From contig JASJCT010000014.1 of NCBI GenBank assembly GCA_030065855.1, positions 1-64,000 on the forward strand: a DNA stretch of 64,000 bases. Reading direction: 5' to 3'. A program made the position numbers and the translations under genes. The DNA comes from Myxococcota bacterium. GTDB taxonomy: Bacteria > Myxococcota_A > Polyangia > JAAYKL01. This document shows, one piece after another, positions 1-7,788 of the stretch. The notes under the pieces are model-generated. The model was not told where the DNA came from and ran no database searches. It saw only the letters and a program-made list of their open reading frames with translations. Positions within the stretch are counted from its first letter, which is position 1; the number at the start of each line of letters is the position of its first letter.

Positions 1-10
1 GACAATTGAA

Positions 11-116
11 AATCCCCCTGCCCCCTTTTTCAAGGGGGATTCTTTTCTGGCGATCCTACGCTATAAAAACACCCAAAAATCCTTAACCGAATGCCATTGC
101 CCCTTTGCCAAAGGGG
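11..116. repeat. Two C-rich/G-rich hairpins downstream of tetR
   Basis: Two inverted repeats of similar composition lie in the gene-free left end. The first has arms AATCCCCC (11-18) and GGGGGATT (34-41), with a nested CCCCCTT/AAGGGGG pairing. The second has arms CCCCTTT (100-106) and AAAGGGG (110-116) around a 3-nt loop. Read on the minus strand, the first hairpin is followed by ATTTTC, so it could end transcription of the tetR unit. The similarity of the two also fits a dispersed intergenic repeat. The rest of 1-157 shows no gene. Confidence 0.5.
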
Positions 117-157
117 GAGGCCTTTTACCCGACATCGAAGATTGGACAAAGCACTAG

Positions 158-802
158 CTACTTGACGCGATCTGATCCTAATTTATCTGGATCGATCATG
201 AGCAATCCCCGGGCCGTCCGAATAAGGGAATCAATGATCGACACGGACGAATTGCCCCCAGTACCCAGCATTTTAGTTACGCAGCTGTTCAGGGCCACTG
301 ATCCAGCTGCAATCAGGATGATTTGAAAAATATAGTATTCGGCATCCACGGCTGGTTTGATAAATCCGCTCTGTTTGCCGGTTTTGATGTAATCGGCGAT
401 GAGCTGAATCCAAGGGCCGAGACGGTCGCGGATGCAGGCGCCGATCTCCCTGGGCCGATCGAGGGCTTCGCGAATAAAAAATCGAGCCCGGTTCTGATCC
501 TCTGCAAAGAAAGCCACGACCGCTTCTAAAAGCGTTGCAAACCGATCGCGCGTTATCATCGATTCAGAAATATGCCGGGGTAGCTCGATTTTCCAGTGAT
601 CCAGCAAGTTGTCGATCACCGCATCGAGGAGTTTTTCTTTAGATTTGAAATAGTAAAGCAGGGAAGCGTTTTTGATACCCACTGCTTCGGCCACTGCCTG
701 AACAGATGTACCTTCAAATCCCCTTGTTGCAAAAAGCCGAAGCGCCTCTTCCAGAATGCGGCCTTTAACTTTGGAAGGTCGGCCGTTATGCCGAGCTATC
801 AT
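158..802 (-). CDS. TetR/AcrR family transcriptional regulator
   Basis: This 214-residue protein has the usual TetR size. Residues about 10-60 form the DNA-binding helix-turn-helix, with the family signature FATRGFEGTSVQAVAEAVG followed by NASLLYYFKSKEKLLDAV. The remainder is an all-helical ligand-binding domain with no recognisable ligand specificity. The ATG lies 5 nt after the stop of the fadL-type gene at 808-2364 on the same strand, so the two are probably co-transcribed and translationally coupled. Established TetR biology and this context suggest that it controls the porin gene and perhaps the divergent lipoprotein, responding to a hydrophobic molecule such as an acyl-CoA. The ligand is inference. 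Confidence 0.9.
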   Translation of the reverse strand: MIARHNGRPSKVKGRILEEALRLFATRGFEGTSVQAVAEAVGIKNASLLYYFKSKEKLLDAVIDNLLDHWKIELPRHISESMITRDRFATLLEAVVAFFAEDQNRARFFIREALDRPREIGACIRDRLGPWIQLIADYIKTGKQSGFIKPAVDAEYYIFQIILIAAGSVALNSCVTKMLGTGGNSSVSIIDSLIRTARGLLMIDPDKLGSDRVK

Positions 803-807
803 TTTTC

Positions 808-2364
808 TTAAAAGTGCCCCTCGATGGACATGGCAAAGATGTTGAGATTCACGTCATAGGTACCGTTGTTCATGACGTTACCCGTTGGGACAAGCACAGT
901 GCCGTCTTGGAAGAGGTCGAAATCGAGAGCTGTTGACTGCTGCACGATGCCATCTGAGACCGTGACACTGGGTTGAAAGATATGGAGATATCCGAAGCTC
1001 ACATCAAACATACCAAATGCGTGCCAAGTAAACCCAAAGCTAGTGCCGAACTGATCCCAATAGGGGAAGTCGATATTAAACGTTTTTTCATCAACATAGG
1101 CCGATGATTGATAGAACCCCCCAAGTCTGAGGGTCAGATTTTCAGGCCAAACTTCAACATCACTACCTAATCTAATACTATAGGTATTCTGATAGTCTTT
1201 GGGGATTGTTTTATCGGGGACGACAACCTCAAGCCCTGGATCTATATCGGGATCGCCATCCCTATCGATTATAAAGTCAAGTTCTAGGTCGAGGCCATTA
1301 TTCGATGCCCAGTTTTCCCATATAAAATCAACCTCAATATCAAAATACTCGTGGAGATAGCGCACCCCGGACAATATCTTCATCGCAATGGTTTGCGATA
1401 CGACAACCTTGTCGTGACCCTCTACCACAGCCCCATCGGGATAGTCGACCTCTGATGCGGTGTATTCAATGTTTCCCTCGGCCTCCATTTTTGCAGGTAA
1501 GTGAACCGATATCCCAAGTTCCAGCCAATCGAGCGGGTTAGAGAGCACGCCGATAATGCCCGTTGGCATAAACATATCCTTAAACGATGCGCGCAGCCAT
1601 GCATCGCCGGCCAGGTCTTCGTTGTAGTTGGGGTCTTGAAATTCGGTCAGCGAGCGACTCGCATAGGATTTTCCTCCGGACATTATTCCCCATAGAAAAA
1701 CAGCACCAAACTGAAAATAGCGATTGAACGCATAAGAAACACCCAGCCCAGGGAAGAGCATCGTGCTATCGAGCTCATAAAGCGTATACCGTTGCGGACC
1801 TTCCTTGGGATACCGATGCTTGGTATATCCACTAGGGGCTAATAACCCGCCCGCAATCGAAAGTCCTTCTAGACCAAATGCATCGCCCCAATTTACAATT
1901 GCTGTTATTGCGTTCGGAATGATCGGCGTCTCCTGGGATACAGACCGAAATTCCTGTGGATCCTCTAAGCCGTTTGCATAGTCGAGCTGGGGGTTGCCAA
2001 TGCCATAGAATAGAACTGGGTCCACTGTGTCATCAAAAATGTAGCGATCATCCAATAAGAACCATTCCCCGTTTTCTTGATCCACTCCCTCAACCTCTGC
2101 ACCGCGACGCTGAAAGTCCACATTTAGGTCATTGAGATTCGCACCCAAAAGTACATTTACACCTTTGCTCTTGGAGAGTCCGGCCGGGTTGTAGTAAAAG
2201 GCGCTAAGGTCATCTGCCCTTGCGACAAAAGCAGATCCCCTGCCAAGGGCAACCGTGCCCACATCTGGGTAGAACAGGCCAGCGGCAAAAGCATTTGTCG
2301 ATGCCAGCAATATGCAGATACCAAAACCCCACGCCATTCGGCATACGTTTTTAGTGTTTGTCAT
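808..2364 (-). CDS. FadL/OmpP1/TodX-family outer membrane transport protein
   Basis: The protein is about 518 residues. A signal peptide (MTNTKN... ending near NAFAAG) is followed by the FadL N-terminal hatch signature: GTVALGRGSAFVARADDLSA, then FYYNPAGL. The rest alternates short polar and aromatic strands as in a 14-strand beta barrel and ends in a terminal aromatic (EGHF), as expected for outer-membrane insertion. FadL-type porins pass long-chain fatty acids or other hydrophobic compounds into the periplasm. I chose the ATG at 2364 rather than an upstream one at 2406, because AGAGGA lies 10 nt before it and it begins directly with the signal peptide. The tetR gene follows after 5 nt. The true substrate cannot be read from sequence. 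Confidence 0.9.
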   Translation of the reverse strand: MTNTKNVCRMAWGFGICILLASTNAFAAGLFYPDVGTVALGRGSAFVARADDLSAFYYNPAGLSKSKGVNVLLGANLNDLNVDFQRRGAEVEGVDQENGEWFLLDDRYIFDDTVDPVLFYGIGNPQLDYANGLEDPQEFRSVSQETPIIPNAITAIVNWGDAFGLEGLSIAGGLLAPSGYTKHRYPKEGPQRYTLYELDSTMLFPGLGVSYAFNRYFQFGAVFLWGIMSGGKSYASRSLTEFQDPNYNEDLAGDAWLRASFKDMFMPTGIIGVLSNPLDWLELGISVHLPAKMEAEGNIEYTASEVDYPDGAVVEGHDKVVVSQTIAMKILSGVRYLHEYFDIEVDFIWENWASNNGLDLELDFIIDRDGDPDIDPGLEVVVPDKTIPKDYQNTYSIRLGSDVEVWPENLTLRLGGFYQSSAYVDEKTFNIDFPYWDQFGTSFGFTWHAFGMFDVSFGYLHIFQPSVTVSDGIVQQSTALDFDLFQDGTVLVPTGNVMNNGTYDVNLNIFAMSIEGHF

Positions 2365-2404
2365 TTTATTTGCATCCTCTTTTTTGCAGTAAATTCTGCA
2401 TCGC

Positions 2405-2432
2405 ATTCTACTAGTTAGTAAATAAAAATCAA
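2405..2432 (-). promoter_or_regulatory. Candidate promoter/operator of the fadL-tetR unit
   Basis: On the minus strand, TTGATT (2432-2427) and TAGAAT (2410-2405) are separated by 16 nt, a sigma-70-like pair placing initiation about 35 nt before the fadL ATG. A perfect 12-bp inverted repeat TACTAACTAGTA (2420-2409) overlaps the -10 box. The word AGTAGAAT also occurs in the divergent promoter at 2547-2585, suggesting one regulator acts on both. Confidence 0.5.
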
Positions 2433-2546
2433 GACGCGATCTCCATTATCTTAAGCAATGGAATCTTCAAATTATTAAACAAGTTAGAATTTTGTAGCTT
2501 TTACAACGGAAGTTTAACGGCTGTTTGATGGAGTTGAAGAAAGAAC

Positions 2547-2585
2547 TTGACATACTTTTTTTTCATCCAGTAGAATTTATCTACT
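2547..2585 (+). promoter_or_regulatory. Candidate promoter with overlapping operator for the repeat lipoprotein
   Basis: A consensus -35 TTGACA (2547-2552) is followed after 18 nt by TAGAAT (2571-2576). An inverted repeat AGTAG-N7-CTACT (2569-2585) sits across the -10 box, a typical repressor position. The 5' leader would be about 85 nt. The neighbouring TetR protein is the obvious candidate regulator, by inference. Confidence 0.55.
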
Positions 2586-2667
2586 AAATGGTAAAGAGAA
2601 GTGAGATAAAAATAGGGCAAAACACTTAATGCTCGCTCAAGATGAGCAAAAAAAAGGAGACGTACAA

Positions 2668-3798
2668 ATGAAAAAACTTTGGCTATCATTCTTGTTGACA
2701 CTTTCAGTGGCAGCACTCATCTGGACCCCGGCGTGTGGTGATGACGATGACGACAGCTCTGGGGATACGGATACAGACACGGACACAGATACTGATACGG
2801 ACACAGATACAGACACGGACACGGACACGGACACGGACACGGACACGGACACAGACACGGACACAGACACGGACACTGATTCAGACACAGACACCGATAC
2901 CGACACTGACTCAGATACGGACACGGACACAGACACGGACACGGATGAGTGCGGTGACCATCCCCACGATCGTCCGGCAGATGGCTCTGCTCAAATCGGC
3001 GAATACTGCTATCGAAACATTCAGTGCGCCTCGGGGGTATGTGTTAGCTATCAACAGCTCACACCGGACGTAGACGGCAAATGCGAAGAGGTACCTGATC
3101 CAGATAAGATGCTCGCGATTGGTACGACGTTTGATTTCGAGACAAGACAGCGGGTGGGGGACGTTACTTTGAATCTTTACAACGCCGCATCAGTGGTCGC
3201 ATTAGGAGTAAATGCGATTGTAAATGATAGCCTCACCTCTGGGAGTGACGGCCGGTTTAATCAACTCGTAGAGCCCCCAGGCGCACTTGAACCATCGGGA
3301 TACGTCATACGAGCTGAAAAAGGAAGTGACTACGCCTTATCAATAAGCGGTGTGGCCGATCCTCCCTGGCCAGATGCATTTAAGCGCCACGACGTTCTGA
3401 TGGTAAAACAAGCCTCATTGGACAAGTGGTCTGATCTCCTCGCGCAGGATTCAGAGATGGCCAGTTATGTGCCACTACTTGAAAAAGGAGGCTCCATTGG
3501 GGCGATATTCGACATGGATTGCAAAAAGCCCATTATCGGTGCCACCCTTGAGCCCCCAAGCGGGTCCACGCAAGCTAAAATCCGGTATCTCAACGCGGAC
3601 GGCAATGGGTTTAACAAAGACGGCATTACCGAAAGCGGTATTTTCGTGCTCGTCAACCCAGGACTAGCTGAAAAATTCGACGTATACTTGGGCGATCAGA
3701 ATATAACCATCACCCAGCCCAAGTTCGCCAGCAGAGCTGGTCTCATTTATATTGTGGACACCCCGATCGAAGCGGATGAGTTTAATATCGAGCTCTAA
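2668..3798 (+). CDS. Secreted lipoprotein with Asp-Thr repeat stalk
   Basis: This 376-residue protein begins MKKLWLSFLLTLSVAALIW and reaches a Cys in TPACGDD, a plausible but non-ideal lipobox. An acidic stretch is followed by about 60 residues of alternating Asp-Thr (with a few Ser), encoded at 2764-2946. Next comes a short Cys-rich segment (CYRNIQCASGVCV). The C-terminal 220 residues contain beta-rich sequence that includes a carboxypeptidase-regulatory-like look (GTTFDFETRQRVGDVTLNLY). The ATG at 2668 was chosen because AAGGAG lies 8 nt upstream. An exported, probably surface-exposed role is inferred; no enzymatic motif was recognised. It is divergent from fadL and has its own strong promoter. 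Confidence 0.8.
   Translation: MKKLWLSFLLTLSVAALIWTPACGDDDDDSSGDTDTDTDTDTDTDTDTDTDTDTDTDTDTDTDTDTDTDTDSDTDTDTDTDSDTDTDTDTDTDECGDHPHDRPADGSAQIGEYCYRNIQCASGVCVSYQQLTPDVDGKCEEVPDPDKMLAIGTTFDFETRQRVGDVTLNLYNAASVVALGVNAIVNDSLTSGSDGRFNQLVEPPGALEPSGYVIRAEKGSDYALSISGVADPPWPDAFKRHDVLMVKQASLDKWSDLLAQDSEMASYVPLLEKGGSIGAIFDMDCKKPIIGATLEPPSGSTQAKIRYLNADGNGFNKDGITESGIFVLVNPGLAEKFDVYLGDQNITITQPKFASRAGLIYIVDTPIEADEFNIEL
2764..2946 (+). repeat. Hexanucleotide GAYACN array encoding (Asp-Thr)n
   Basis: About thirty imperfect GAYACN hexamers encode alternating Asp-Thr, with occasional Ser. Third bases vary while the protein pattern is kept, pointing to selection on the peptide. Because the unit is six bases, slippage would change stalk length without shifting the frame. 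Confidence 0.9.
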
Positions 3799-3972
3799 CT
3801 AAGCCCCCTCCTGAAGCAAGCCTTTTCTCGAAAACCCATCCCCTAGCCCCAGTCCTACGAGCTGAACATTACCCACACTTGACTCAGGGGCCTCATACAC
3901 GCCGCAGCCTATTCATTGAGGGCCCCCTCCCCGTCCCTCATACGAACTAACTTAATCGTTCGGATTTCTAGG

Positions 3973-4187
3973 AACCCCGAAGGGGTTGTCCATACCAGCC
4001 CAGCGCAACGCGCTGGGATCATTGAGAATTTAATAAGAATAAGCCCCAAAGGGGCGCTCTATTACATCGGCGTGTGAATTTCGGTACCATATTTCCATTT
4101 GGGTCGCCCTTTCAGGACTATAGATCTTGTTTTCGCAATAATCCCGGGGCGCTGCCCCGGGCTGGTATAGTTGAGCCCTTTGGGCTC
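3973..4187. repeat. Nested palindromic element with five short-loop hairpins
   Basis: Five perfect hairpins lie in 215 bp: AACCCC/GGGGTT (3973-3987), CCCAGCGC/GCGCTGGG (3999-4017), GCCCC/GGGGC (4043-4055), CCCGGGGC/GCCCCGGG (4143-4161) and GAGCCC/GGGCTC (4173-4187), each with a loop of about 3 nt. In addition ATACCAGCCC (3992-4001) is perfectly inverted at 4159-4168, so the inner hairpins sit inside a larger palindrome. This resembles REP/RAYT-associated or MITE-type intergenic repeats. No transposase is present. The only reading frame here (4074-4304) has no homology cue and I do not call it. Confidence 0.75.
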
Positions 4188-4227
4188 CATTGCATCCACG
4201 TCCTTAAGTTAGCGCTTATGTCCCCGA

Positions 4228-4263
4228 CCCTCCCCCGGTGGATTCTTGGACGTAGGGGGAGGG
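4228..4263. repeat. Inverted repeat CCCTCCCCC / GGGGGAGGG
   Basis: Nine-base arms at 4228-4236 and 4255-4263 flank an 18-nt spacer, just outside the nested palindrome. No T-run follows, so a terminator role is weak. The gene-free stretch 3799-4475 otherwise holds only a possible weak promoter near 4388 (TTGACG) before the protease gene. Confidence 0.5.
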
Positions 4264-4475
4264 GGCCTCACATACCCTTGGTGTGGCTGTGTCAGCCCGG
4301 TTAGGAGAGAGAAAAAGTCTATAACATTCCTAATTGATTGCATAATTCTCTTTTCTCTTACCTTGTAAGATAGGCCTGAAGCAGGGGTTGACGCGCAGCT
4401 GGTTGTTTAAATATGGGAATTTACCTAGGCAAGTTCGTGTTTACCTCATATGTTAGTAGGAAGGAGCGCTTATCA

Positions 4476-5417
4476 ATGGCAGCAGGTTGGACAATTGGCA
4501 GATTCTTTAACATTCCGATTCGGGTGCACTATAGCATGCTCCTGCTGCTGCTCACCTACGATTGGATTCCCGGCCACGGGATCGCGGGCACACTGGCCTG
4601 GCTTGCGTTTATCGTGCTTACTTTTGGCTCGATTCTACTTCACGAGGTGGGCCACGCCTTGGCTGCGAGGCGCTATGGGATTCAGACCCAGGATATCGTC
4701 CTCACGCCCATTGGCGGCATTGCGCGCCTGTTGAGCATGCCCAGGACACCCAGACAGGAGATCGTCATTGCCGTGGCCGGTCCGGCAGTCTCACTTGGCT
4801 TGGCAGCGATTCTGTACGCGGTTTCCCAACTCCTTTGGATTGCCGGTGTTCCCCAGGTGTTCGTGATGACAATTTACCCCCTATTCTGGGTCAATCGCAT
4901 GCTCGGCCTATTCAATCTGATACCGGCCTTGCCCATGGACGGCGGTCGCGTGCTTCGCGGATTTTTGGCACTCAAGCGGGATCACCTCACTGCAACGCGT
5001 ATCGCAGCCAAGGTGAGTCGAACGATTGCGGTCACTGGTGGGGCCATCAGCGTGATCGGCAGCTGGCTCGGCTACTTCCCATTCCAGTGGTCTGTGGTCC
5101 TCATTGCCATCTTTGTCTACATTACAGCCGGTGTAGAGCTCAAAATGGCCGAGCTACGAGCCTTTCAGAAGCAGGTTGGGGCCACACACGGCCCCTTTCA
5201 TCGCAGCCCTGGCCCGTTTACCCGGACCTCTTCGCGGCACGTGACCTACGCTTACACCAGGGCATCTACACAAGAAGATGCTGAGGCATCAGATGAGCCG
5301 TCAGGCGATCCAGCTGAGTCTGAGTGGTCCTATCGAGATCCGAACCATACTGGGGACCCGGTGGTCATTACAGAGGGAAAAGCAGAGGTCATTTCTCGCA
5401 GGGATCCAGAGGAGTAG
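4476..5417 (+). CDS. Site-2 protease family (M50) membrane metalloprotease
   Basis: The 313-residue membrane protein carries the zinc-binding motif HEVGHALAARR in its second hydrophobic segment. The second family motif, NLIPALPMDGGRVLRG, supplies the third zinc ligand (Asp). Six or so hydrophobic segments fit the SpoIVFB/Rv-type group, followed by a hydrophilic acidic C-terminal tail of about 80 residues. Such proteases cut transmembrane substrates, often anti-sigma factors or signal-peptide remnants. The ATG at 4476 was chosen because AAGGAG lies 9 nt upstream; an upstream ATG at 4413 lacks this. No CBS domain is present. It converges with the DUF4097 gene, whose operon encodes a membrane anti-sigma factor; cleavage of that factor is only a speculation. 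Confidence 0.9.
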   Translation: MAAGWTIGRFFNIPIRVHYSMLLLLLTYDWIPGHGIAGTLAWLAFIVLTFGSILLHEVGHALAARRYGIQTQDIVLTPIGGIARLLSMPRTPRQEIVIAVAGPAVSLGLAAILYAVSQLLWIAGVPQVFVMTIYPLFWVNRMLGLFNLIPALPMDGGRVLRGFLALKRDHLTATRIAAKVSRTIAVTGGAISVIGSWLGYFPFQWSVVLIAIFVYITAGVELKMAELRAFQKQVGATHGPFHRSPGPFTRTSSRHVTYAYTRASTQEDAEASDEPSGDPAESEWSYRDPNHTGDPVVITEGKAEVISRRDPEE

Positions 5418-5438
5418 GACAGGTCTCCAGAGGCGGGC

Positions 5439-6293
5439 TTACTTTGCGATCTTCATCTCCACATCACCGCTGAACGTCGCGAGATTGACGTCAGGACCGC
5501 CCTTGCCATATCGACCGGTGAGGCGATTGCTCGATGCAGCGGTCGACAGGATCTTCTGCTCTGTCTCAATATCACCCGACTTTGTGCTGGCCGAGAGGTC
5601 GAACCCGGCAGCGGCTGGCAGTTCGATTTGAATCTCGCCGCTAAAGCTTTTGGCTGAGAGTTCCTGGGTCGGTACAGGGGATGCGGCATAAATGATGTCG
5701 CCACTGTGTGTGGTCAACCGGACAGTGTCGCTTTTGATGGATTTGGCAACCACGTCGCCGCTGACACTTTTGACCACCAAGCGCGGTGCTTGAAAATCGG
5801 TAATGCGAACAGCACCGCTGACCGCCTTGCACGTCAGATCCCCGCGCACATTTCGAATGTCGAGCGTTCCGCTGACCGCTTCGACTGCGACGGATCCGGT
5901 GACGTTTTTAACCGTTACGTCCCCGCTAACCGACGTCACGCGCAATCTGGCGCCGAGTCCAATCACCGAGATATCCCCGTTCACGGCAGTAATACTGGTC
6001 TTGATGGATTTTGGTACGCTCACGGCCAACCCGTTGCAGTCGTTCTTCATGTCGGCGAGTCGCACGGTGCCAGCGTTTGAAACCACATGGATGGTTCCCT
6101 TTTGGCACTGGATGCCAATTTGGTTCTTGGCCCACGCAGTAACCGATACAGCGCTGGATGTCTGAATCTCGAGATGCGAGATGCCATCTGCTTTGATCGT
6201 GCGCTCAAACCTACCGCCAAGGGATTCCCTGGGGAAGATCAGCAGCATCAGCAACCCGGCAAAAATGGCGCAATTTGTTTTCTTTGTTTTCAT
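5439..6293 (-). CDS. DUF4097-type exported beta-strand repeat protein
   Basis: The 284-residue protein has a signal peptide (MKTKKTNCAIFAGLLMLLIF). About ten short beta repeats follow, each built around phrases such as VTSVSGDVTV and VEAVSGTLDI. This repeating V-x-S-x-S-G-D/x pattern is characteristic of DUF4097 proteins, which form a right-handed beta-helix-like fold. It is the last gene of an operon sigma - anti-sigma - DUF4097, starting 37 nt after the anti-sigma stop, with GAGG 9 nt before the ATG. DUF4097 proteins are often found beside ECF sigma and anti-sigma genes, but their function is not settled; an envelope-stress or adhesin role is inference. Confidence 0.85.
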   Translation of the reverse strand: MKTKKTNCAIFAGLLMLLIFPRESLGGRFERTIKADGISHLEIQTSSAVSVTAWAKNQIGIQCQKGTIHVVSNAGTVRLADMKNDCNGLAVSVPKSIKTSITAVNGDISVIGLGARLRVTSVSGDVTVKNVTGSVAVEAVSGTLDIRNVRGDLTCKAVSGAVRITDFQAPRLVVKSVSGDVVAKSIKSDTVRLTTHSGDIIYAASPVPTQELSAKSFSGEIQIELPAAAGFDLSASTKSGDIETEQKILSTAASSNRLTGRYGKGGPDVNLATFSGDVEMKIAK

Positions 6294-6330
6294 TGGTCTT
6301 TACCTCGCATATACACCACACATGAAACGA

Positions 6331-6996
6331 TCATAGTGGCGGTACCACCAAGTCGGTCAGCAAATCGACCTTTTGTCGATACAGTAGGAGCGCGGTCTGA
6401 TGCGCTGCCACGTCGTTTGGATTCTTCTCTATTACCCGACGCACCCGTTCGATCGCCGCATCCATGTCTGCCAGGCTGGCCGCAATTGCCTGGCGTGCCT
6501 CAGGGCTATAGTCCTGGGGCGTTTCGTCGAGGGATTGTTCGAGCTCTCCGATGGCCTTCATATAGACCTGCTCGGCATCCGTCACCCCCATTAAAGCCCG
6601 CGCGTGGTTCAGCGTGTTGTTTGTCGGGGTCGTTGTCACATCGTTCGAGATGATCAGGAACAGGGCCACTGCACAGGCTGCACCTCCGGCAGCCACAGCA
6701 GTCGGCACCCGCCACCAACTTGCCCACCAGGCCGAGAATCGCGCCGACCAGGAAGCAGCTGCCCGTTCCCGCTGCACAGCTTGGATTTTTCCCCACACAT
6801 AATCCGGCACCTGCTCATCCCCAAGCAGGGCCAGTCCAGAAGTGATCTGGGACATTTCATCGGCTGCACGTGTGCACGCGTCGCACCCTTCGAGGTGGGC
6901 GGCAATTGCTTGCGTATCCGCGTCAGCCATGTCTCCATCGAGAAAGGCACTGATATCCTCATTGGGGGGACAGGTTGCTCTGTTCATCTCGCCCAT
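6331..6996 (-). CDS. Anti-sigma factor with zf-HC2 domain and one membrane segment
   Basis: This 221-residue protein begins with an anti-sigma zinc-finger domain: CPPNEDISAFLDGDM and then HLEGCDAC, the H-x3-C-x2-C motif of ZAS proteins. One membrane span (VPTAVAAGGAACAVALFLII) follows near residues 105-125, then a periplasmic helical tail. The start at 6996 has TCACCTC (anti-parallel GAGGTGA) 5 nt upstream, and this ribosome site overlaps the sigma stop codon, so the pair is translationally coupled. It is expected to hold the adjacent ECF sigma factor inactive at the membrane until a signal is sensed. Confidence 0.9.
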   Translation of the reverse strand: MGEMNRATCPPNEDISAFLDGDMADADTQAIAAHLEGCDACTRAADEMSQITSGLALLGDEQVPDYVWGKIQAVQRERAAASWSARFSAWWASWWRVPTAVAAGGAACAVALFLIISNDVTTTPTNNTLNHARALMGVTDAEQVYMKAIGELEQSLDETPQDYSPEARQAIAASLADMDAAIERVRRVIEKNPNDVAAHQTALLLYRQKVDLLTDLVVPPL

Positions 6997-7007
6997 TCCA
7001 GTCACCT

Positions 7008-7583
7008 CTATTCCTTTGCAGTGCTGACACCCGCCCGTGTAAGCAAGCGACGCATCTGCGCGCGGGATTTGTGCAATTGGCTCTTTGACGTGCCCACTGC
7101 GATGTTCAATACCGCTGCGATTTCTCCGTGCTTCATTCCCATCACATCGTGCATCACCAGCACTTCCCGAAAGCGATCCGGCAGCAGTGCCAGTGCATTT
7201 TCCAAGTGTTTGCGGGCAAATGTGTCTGGCACGCGGGGGGGGGTGCCGACTTCCAGCTCCGAATCTCGGGGCCGGGGCTTCTTTAGCCGATCCCGGCACA
7301 GGTTCACACCTATGCGGCAGAGCCAAGTTCCAATAGCCGCATCTCCTCGGAACGTACCAATATTCCGCCATGCCTTGAGGAAACACTCCTGGACCACCTC
7401 TTCAGCATCGGCGCGGTTGCCCAGCAGCCGGATTGCCAACAGGTAAATCCGGTTCGAATGCTGCTGGTAGAGCGTTTGCATAGCGACCTCATCGCCCTTT
7501 AAGCATTGGGCGACCAGATCTTTATCCGAATTGAACTGCCGCGTCTCGATCATGACCCCTTGTGCTGTGTGCACCCCCATCAT
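7008..7583 (-). CDS. ECF-type RNA polymerase sigma factor
   Basis: The 191-residue protein has the two ECF domains. Region 2 runs through NRIYLLAIRLLGNRADAEEV and VQECFLKAWRNIGTFRGDAA. Region 4 contains LPDRFREVLVMHDVMGMKHG and then EIAAVLNIAVGTSKSQLHKS, the helix-turn-helix that reads the -35 element. The start has a purine-rich GAGAGG site 8 nt before the first of two consecutive ATGs (7583, 7580). A later ATG at 7553 is possible but its ribosome site is too close. It heads the operon with the anti-sigma and DUF4097 genes. The target regulon is unknown; many such factors drive their own operon. Confidence 0.92.
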   Translation of the reverse strand: MMGVHTAQGVMIETRQFNSDKDLVAQCLKGDEVAMQTLYQQHSNRIYLLAIRLLGNRADAEEVVQECFLKAWRNIGTFRGDAAIGTWLCRIGVNLCRDRLKKPRPRDSELEVGTPPRVPDTFARKHLENALALLPDRFREVLVMHDVMGMKHGEIAAVLNIAVGTSKSQLHKSRAQMRRLLTRAGVSTAKE

Positions 7584-7788
7584 GGACGCGCCCTCTCTAG
7601 CAATCCATGACGAGGGGACTGAATGCCGATCCCTCTATTGGCGATAGTAGCATTATCAGCTGCTGTGTCATTTTCTATTCCCGGCATCTCACCCATCCAA
7701 CAACAGGAGGTATGCTTTCCAACCTCTGCCTAATGGACGACCAAGGCCCCAAAAGGGTTCTTAAAAAAATGTAATCGGGAGATCTATC

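Noticed and set aside
2637-2942. Minus-strand Ser-Val repeat frame opposite the Asp-Thr array
   Set aside because: It is the complement of the GAYACN array, where the reverse strand reads Ser-Val in one frame; the same artefact occurs at 24548-24898, 42701-43009 and 48650-49042.
4074-4304. A 76-residue plus-strand frame over the nested palindrome
   Set aside because: It lies inside palindromic DNA, has no ribosome site and shows no protein-like pattern.
4562-5284. A 240-residue frame on the same strand as the site-2 protease
   Set aside because: It is an alternative frame of a gene with clear HEVGH and NLIPALPMDGG motifs; its product has no domain.
7427-7470. GGTTCGAATGC-like text suggesting a tRNA T-loop
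   Set aside because: It lies in the coding sequence of the ECF sigma factor and no cloverleaf can be drawn; no tRNA was found elsewhere.
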